Below, piece after piece: positions 58,239-64,000 of a stretch of 64,000 nt of DNA. The stretch spans positions 114,595,501-114,659,500 of the forward strand of contig OX465601.1 of the NCBI GenBank assembly GCA_950022295.1. Reading direction: 5' to 3'. Both the position numbers and the translations under genes were made by a program. Each line of letters opens with the position of its first letter. Position 1 is the stretch's first letter. This DNA comes from Bromus sterilis. Lineage: Eukaryota; Streptophyta; Magnoliopsida; Poales; Poaceae. The notes under the pieces were generated by a model. It ran no database searches. It was not told the origin of the DNA and saw nothing but the letters and a program-made list of their open reading frames with translations.

Positions 58239-61200
58239 TCATTGCCCTTTTTGGCTGGGACGCCGGTGCATTTCCGTTGATGCAGGAGGAGGATATGGTT
58301 GTGGTGGACAGAGCCTAGGGCTCTTTGGGGCGGTGTGTGGCGTGTGGGGTCGAGCCATGTTGTTCCAGCGTCCCAAAACCTTGGTGTGGAATGTTAGGGG
58401 CCTTAATTCCCTGGCTAGGTGGAATGCGATCTTCCAAGTGGTGCGTGAGGCGAACCCGAGTATTGTGTGCCTGCAGGAAACTAAGTTAGAGGTGGTCCGA
58501 CCTGAAATTGTACGTCAGTGCCTTGGAAATAAATTTGAGGGTTTCATGTACTTGTCGGCTGTTGTCACTTGTGGTAGAATCCTTTTGGCGTGGGACCCGC
58601 TGGTGGTCACGATGTCGAGTCCGCATTATACGGCGAACACGCTTACGGCTTTGGTTTCGCCGGGTGGGGTGCCGCCCGGGGAGGGGGTCTGGTGGATTAC
58701 CGGCGTCTATGGCCCCTCCGGCATCGCCGGGAGAACCGAATTTTTGAGCGAGCTTGTGGAGGCGCGGGACCTCCATGCAGGTCCCTGGGCTATCTTAGGC
58801 GACTTCAATTTGATTGTGGAGGAGGCGGATAAGAACAATTCCGCCATTAATAGGCGTTTGCTGGCTCGCTTCAGGGCCTTGCTTGGCAGGCTTGAGCTCA
58901 AGGAGTTGTACCTGAACGACATGAGGTATACGTGGTCTAATGAGAGGAAACTCCCCACCCTCGAGAAGATCGACCATGTTTTCGTCACCAATTCCTGGGA
59001 GGATCTCTACCCGTCCAGCCTCTTAACGGCTCTCGGGTCGGCGGTTTCGGACCATTGTCCTCTCTTGTTGGACCTCGATGCCGGATTCCGTGTGGGCCGA
59101 CGTTTTCGCTTTGAGGCATTCTGGCCTAAGGCAGATGGGTTCCTGGGCGTGGTGGAGCACGCGTGGAGGACTACCCCGGTGGGGGGAAACCCTTTTGAGG
59201 TCCTGGACCGTAAGCTTAAGGCCATGGCCAAGGCCCTGTAGAGCTGGGCTGACAGGTGGATTGGGAACGTGAGCTTGCAGAACTTGGTGGCGACAGAGGT
59301 GATATACGTGCTGGAGAAGGCCTCGGACTCCAGGGTGCTCTCTCTAGCAGAGCAGGGCCTGCGGAAAACCCTCAAGGTTAAACTACTGGGGTTATGCTCT
59401 CTTGAGCGTACCATCGCGAGGCAGCGCGCTCGTCTCCTCATTTTGCGGGAGGGTGATGCCAATACTGCTTTCTTCCATAGACATGCGCGTCATCGACAGC
59501 GGAAGAACTGCCTCACAGTTTTGCGGAAGGATGAGGTGATGATCACGGGTCAGGAGGACATTGCGGAGGCGGTAGATGACTACTACTCGGCTCTCCTGGG
59601 TTCGACGCCGGTTCGACCCTATTCCCTCAACCTTGACGAGCTGGACCTGCCTCACCGGGATCTCTCTCACCTTGAGGTGCCCTTTACTCCCGGGGAGGTT
59701 CTGAGGATGATTAAGGCCATGCCACTTGACAAAGCTCCCGGCCCGGATGGTTTCATCGGGCGCTTTTATGTGACCTGTTGGGACATCATTGAAGCGGACT
59801 TTATGCGGGCTTTTGAGCACTTTTACCGCGGGGACGTGCGTGGCCTCGCGGTGATAAATAAGGCCTTCGTGGCCCTGCTACCCAAGGTAGCCGGCGCGGT
59901 GGACATCAAGGACTTTAGACCGGTTAGCCTCATACACGGCGCGGTGAAGATTTTTGATAGGACCCTTGCGGACAGATTGGCGCTGGACCTCCCCCATCTG
60001 ATTGTTCACCATCAGAGCGCCTTTGTGCGGGGCCGCTCCCTCCATGACAACTTCATGCTGGTACGTTGTACCGCGAGGAGGCTGCACGCGCTTAAATCTC
60101 CCTCGATTATGGTCAAGCTGGACATTTCCAAGGCCTTCGACACTGTGCAGTGGCCCTTTCTCGTGGAGGTCCTGAAGAGATTAGGATTTGGCGACCGCTG
60201 GCTCTCGTAGATTTGTGGTCTCCTCGCCACCTCTTCGACTCGGATTTTTGTGAATGGGACACCAGGCTGCCCGATCCTTAGCTGCAGAGGCTTGCGCCAG
60301 GGAGACCCGCTTTCGCCGATGCTTTTCATCCTTTGCATGGACCCACTGCGGTGTCTTTTTGATCGGGCAGTGGCGAGGGGACTCCTTCCCCCCTAGCAAG
60401 GACGGGCTTGAGGCATAGAATGTCTATGTTCACTGACAATATCATGCTATTCTTCCGGCCGGGTGGTCTTGAGGCTGACACTTGTGGAGCTCTCCTGCAG
60501 TTATTTGGAGATGCTACGGGGCTGCGGGTCAACTTGGGTAAGAGTGCGAATATCCCCATCCGATACAGTACTGAGCAGATCACCTCGGTCTGCGCCTCCC
60601 TCGGATGCGTCGCGGCTAGCTTCCCTTGTAAATATCTGGGTATGCCACTCACGTTGGGCAAGCCCACAGCCGCGCAGCTTCAGGGCCTGGTGGATCGTCT
60701 GGCTGGGTGCCTGCCCCGCTGGCGAGCGACGCTGCTCCCGAAGAGTGGGCGGCTCCTTCTCATAAAATCGGTCTTATGTTCGGTCCCGATTCACAGCATG
60801 TTGGCCTTGGATCTTCCGGCGATGACCGTTGGAGCGATGGTAAAAATCTGCAGAGGTTTCTTATGGACTGGCAGTGCGGAGGCTAAGGGCGGGAACTGCG
60901 CGGTGGCTTGGGATGTGGTCTGCAGGCCCACGTGGGCTGGTGGGCTGGGCGTGCCAGACCTGCGTTGGCTCAACCAGGCCTTGCAGGCTCGCTGGCCATG
61001 GCTGAAGAGGACCGACGCATCGAGACCTTGGGGGAAATTTCATATCCCAGTCTCTTTGGATTCCAGAGCGATTTTTCATGCGGCGGCCAGGGCGACGGTG
61101 GGAGATGGCACCTCCACGATCTTTTGGGAGGATCGCTGGCTTGATGGCCTACGACTTCGCGAGATCGCCCCTCTACTGTATGTGCGGGTCCCTGGCAAGG

Positions 61201-61934
61201 TACGGGCTTCGATGTCGGTGAGTATGGCCCTGGAGGGGGATTGCTGGGCGAGGGCCCTGGGCCCTAACTTGGGGGCAGCGGAGCCGGAGCAATTCTTGCA
61301 GCTCTGGCCGCGGCTCCAGCAGGTGCAACTGGTGGCTGGCAACCCGGACACGATCGCTTGGTCCTGGGAGTGTGATGGTCGCTTCTCGGCGCGTTCGGCC
61401 TATGCGGCGAGGTTCGCGGGCCTCGAGGTCTCGCCCTTGGCAGAGTTTACGTGGAGATCTAGGGCCCCATTGCGATGTCGATTCTTCGCATGGGTGGCCC
61501 TCAAGGATAGATGCTGGACGGCGGACAGGCTGGCAAGGAGGGATCTACCCCACCCGGCGGCTTGCCCACTGTGCGACCAACACCCGGAAGATATATCCCA
61601 TCTTCTGGTGGGATGTGCTTTTACCCGAGCGGTTTGGTATGATACTCTTGGGAGGTTCGGTCGGGTGGACTTGGTGCCGCGCATTGGGGAGCGCTTGAGG
61701 GACTGGATTGCCCGATGTGATGGGCGAGTGGGGGAGCGGAAATTGACTAGGGCCATTTGCTTGTTGGTCGTGTGGGAAATCTGGAAGCACCGGAACAGGA
61801 TCGTGTTTGAGGGCGCCACGCCATCCATGTCGGAGGTCTTGCGGAAGATTCAGGACGAAGGCGAGGCTTGGAGGCGTGCGGGGCTCCTAAAGGGGGCTCA
61901 TGGTGAGGCGGATAGGCAGGCCACTGTGAGGTAG
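58239..61934 (+). pseudogene. LINE ORF2 (endonuclease and reverse transcriptase), dead, with the ORF1 end
   Basis: 58239-58316 is the end of ORF1. ORF2 begins about ATG 58358 and runs to TAG 61932-61934. An apurinic endonuclease lies at about 58380-59070 (WNVRGLN, LQETK, GDFNLI, SDHCPLLL). The reverse transcriptase lies at about 59690-60500 (PGPDGF, FRPVSLI, SAFVRGR, DISKAFDTVQW, LRQGDPLSP), then the thumb and a zf-RVT domain at about 61440-61690 (CRFFAWVALKDRCWTADR...CPLCDQHPEDISHLLVGC). In-frame stops at 59239-59241, 60208-60210 and 60394-60396 plus a frameshift near 60390 inactivate it. The usual YADD site reads FTDN. Confidence 0.88.
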
Positions 61935-62285
61935 AGGCTGCGTGTGTGTAGTAGTGTGGTGTGGGGTGCTCGGCTTCCTATGTGAGAAGGGGCCGAGCGT
62001 TGAGCATTGTTTTACGGTGGACCCGGGACTCTCTTCCCGCTCTCTCTTTAATATATGATACGCATGCTGGTGCGTATTCCAAAAAAAAAGTTTGTTTGAT
62101 TCCATCAAAAAATTTATAGGAATTGGAGTGAATGTTAGGATTCCTATAGAAAATAGTATAAAAATTCCTATGAGATAAATTCCTATAGAAACAATTTCTA
62201 TGAATCAAATGAATAAAATAGAAAAAAATCCTATGAAATAAAATCCTATAAAAATTCAATGAAATTCCTATGAACCAAACGAGCC

Positions 62286-64000
62286 CTACTATCCATCAAA
62301 TTCAAATCCCAATTGCAAGTTGCAACACATGCGAGTCGCTGGCATCGAGAATGTGGTGATGAGAGGGATTTGTGACCATCGTTCATGAGAGAAGCAACCA
62401 AGAAGGAGACGTTCACATGACGTCCATTTGGGCAACATCGTTTGGGGAAGAGAATCTGTGGCAACTGTTGCAAGAGGGGAGGATAAGAACATCTCCAGCC
62501 GTTCGCCTCCCAAGCCGGTTTTTGACGCTATTTTAGCGCCGATTGGGGGGGGCGCCCGAGCGGCAAAAACACTTGGGCGGTGGGGGCGGCTTCCCAACCG
62601 CGGCCCCATAGCGACCCCTTAAGTTCGACGCGATTTTGTCTAAAACGAGGCAAATTGAACAAAATTTGGCCTAATTTATAATATTTGTTCTAATTTTACA
62701 TAGTAGCAACTAAAAAACTACTGAAAAAAAAGAGTAGAGCTGCTCGAAGTCGAGCTCCCCGCCGCCTCCTCCGCGCTCCACTCGAGCGGTGCGCCCCTCC
62801 GCGCTAGTTTACATCCTATGCCATCTATAAGTAATTTTCGTCCGTACAAAGTCTTTGTACGTCGCTTTTTAAGTTTTCACACGTTGCTAAGTCTGTGTGT
62901 GGCTTTGCACGCTGGATCTGAAGGCCAGCGCTCTGCGCCGGTCGGCTGCGAGCCGTCCGATTTCGGCGATCGAACGGAGTAGATCGCTGCGTACCTCTTC
63001 GCATCATTGTAACATTTGCGGAACTTTTGCAACATTTGCGGTACTTTTGCAACATTTGTGGTACACTATGCAACATTTTTATTTTTGGAGTTTTTTACAG
63101 CAAAAAAATGGTGGTAGCAAATTTTAATTGCTGTGATAACATTTTTTTTTATTATCGATTGCAACAAAAAATCATAATTCGCCGTCGCTAATCACTTTAT
63201 AATATTTTTCGTTGTAGCAAAAACTCTTAACGGTAGTAGCAAAAACGCACAACAATGGAAGCAAAAATTTAAACGGTTGCAACATTATGCGTAGCAAAAA
63301 CATACAACGATAGTAGCAAAAACATACAACGGTTGTAGCAGAAAAAACAACGGTTGCAACATAATTCATCGTCGCCGTCGTCAGGGTCGTAGTTCCGCGG
63401 TGGTGATGTAGCAAAAATCTTGGCCGGTAGTAGCAAATGCATAAAACAGTGGAAACAAAATGGTTCGCTGGTTGCAACATTACATACTCAGATATTCCCT
63501 GTACATTGTGCGTTGTAGCAAAAATACCAGTTTATTGCTTTGTAGCAAAAATATGATATGGTTGTAGCAAAAATATGATGCGGTTGTAGCAAAAAAAAAT
63601 TGATGGCTGTGCACGGATCTGCTCATGGCCATGGCGGCCATGGCCGGCGGCGTGGGGGCACGGGGAGGTGCGGGCTCGACGGAGGAGGACCGGGGCGGGC
63701 GCGGCTCGTCGGGGAGGGGCCAGATCTGGGCAGAAGGAGAACGCCGGCGAGGTCCCGGAAGCACGGCGGCGAGCTCCACAGAGGCAGCAGCCATGGCGAG
63801 GGCAGCGGTTCACGGCGTCGGCGGCGCGCGACGGCGGAACCAAAGCAGTGGGCAGCGGCGCGAGAGCTCGCCTGGACAGCAGCGTAGGCGGCTCTGAATC
63901 TGAAAAGGAAGAAGACAGAGGAACGAGGCGACCGGCCCGGTCGACCGGGTAGCATCATTAGGCTAATCTGAATGGGCCTCGGCCATGCACCTGCGGCCTC
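62286..64000. other. Unassigned repeats, no gene seen
   Basis: 62480-62640 (CATCTCCAGCCG..., GGCGCCCGAG...) resembles GC-rich ends of Triticeae Harbinger elements. 63000-63600 is dominated by loosely spaced GTAGCAAAAA and GCAACATTTG words on the plus strand. 63600-63900 is GC-rich with the palindrome GGCCATGGCGGCCATGGCC at 63627 and ORFs in several frames without recognisable domains. No ends or duplications were found. Confidence 0.45.

Larger units (their letters stand above)
33205..62088 (+). mobile_element. L1-type LINE, full length but split by elements A and C
   Basis: Segments 33205-34098, 48043-49846 and 58239-62088 total about 6.55 kb. The 13-bp duplication AGTTTGTTTGATT is perfect at 33192-33204 and 62089-62101, and the 3' end is a short poly(A) run after the TTTAATATATGATACGC stretch. 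ORF1 carries CCHC knuckles, and ORF2 has an apurinic endonuclease, a reverse transcriptase and a zf-RVT domain, the plant L1 layout. Stops and frameshifts show the copy is dead. Confidence 0.92.
33090..62285. mobile_element. Tourist-like MITE split by the LINE nest
   Basis: The left part 33090-33204 begins GGGCTTATTTGATTCATAG and the right part 62102-62285 ends as the inverse of GGCTCGTTTGGTTCATAGG. Both halves are full of TATAGGAAT-type words. CTA flanks both outer ends (33087-33089 and 62286-62288). Without the LINE it would be about 300 bp. It is the oldest layer of the nest. Confidence 0.7.

Noticed and set aside
63000..63600. CRISPR-like or satellite array of GTAGCAAAAA / GCAACATTT words
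   Set aside because: Spacing is irregular, repeats are under 12 bases, and the context is plant repeat DNA.

Overview
The window looks like nuclear DNA of a Triticeae grass (wheat, barley or Aegilops type). It has a few intron-containing plant genes separated by Stowaway and Tourist MITEs, and large blocks of nested retrotransposons typical of these genomes. I see no bacterial, plasmid or CRISPR features.

Layout. 1-5848 is the 3' part of a Copia element of probable Sirevirus type: a decayed envelope-position ORF, three polypurine tracts and the 3' LTR. It is inserted in an older Athila-type Gypsy element, whose gag remnant, primer binding site and 5' LTR remain at 5849-7806. 7807-33089 is the gene island. 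It carries a mitochondrial PPR protein gene (+, 10091-12616), the monothiol glutaredoxin GRXS17 (-, 13782-17014) head to head with a C/D-box snoRNA transcription unit (+, snoRNA 17592-17705), a zinc finger/RING-like protein gene (-, 18454-20668), a decayed Harbinger transposon (about 22797-26389) holding a hAT MITE, and a mitochondrial-type ribosomal protein bS18 gene (-, 27100-32898) whose longest intron holds several DNA transposons.

33090-62285 is one nested structure that can be resolved by target site duplications (TSDs). A Tourist-like MITE (about 300 bp) was hit by a full-length L1-type LINE (6.5 kb net, 13-bp TSD). The LINE was then hit by two Athila-lineage LTR elements, A on plus (TSD CTTGC) and C on minus (TSD GGCCA). 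The 3' LTR of A was hit by a third relative, B on minus (TSD GTGGC). None of A, B or C encodes reverse transcriptase or integrase. A and B carry an unfamiliar ORF in place of gag-pol, C carries only gag and protease, and all three share a 2.8-2.9 kb non-coding 3' domain. 62286-64000 is further unassigned repeat.

How the genes relate. The four host genes look like independent housekeeping functions: organelle RNA metabolism, redox/iron-sulfur handling, mitochondrial translation, and one unknown protein. The only clear regulatory coupling is the short divergent promoter between GRXS17 and the snoRNA unit. The most novel material is the non-autonomous LTR elements with their own ORF, a long microRNA-like hairpin at 23031-23162, and the snoRNA unit. 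All calls come from reading the sequence. Family names come from remembered motifs, and no database search was possible.
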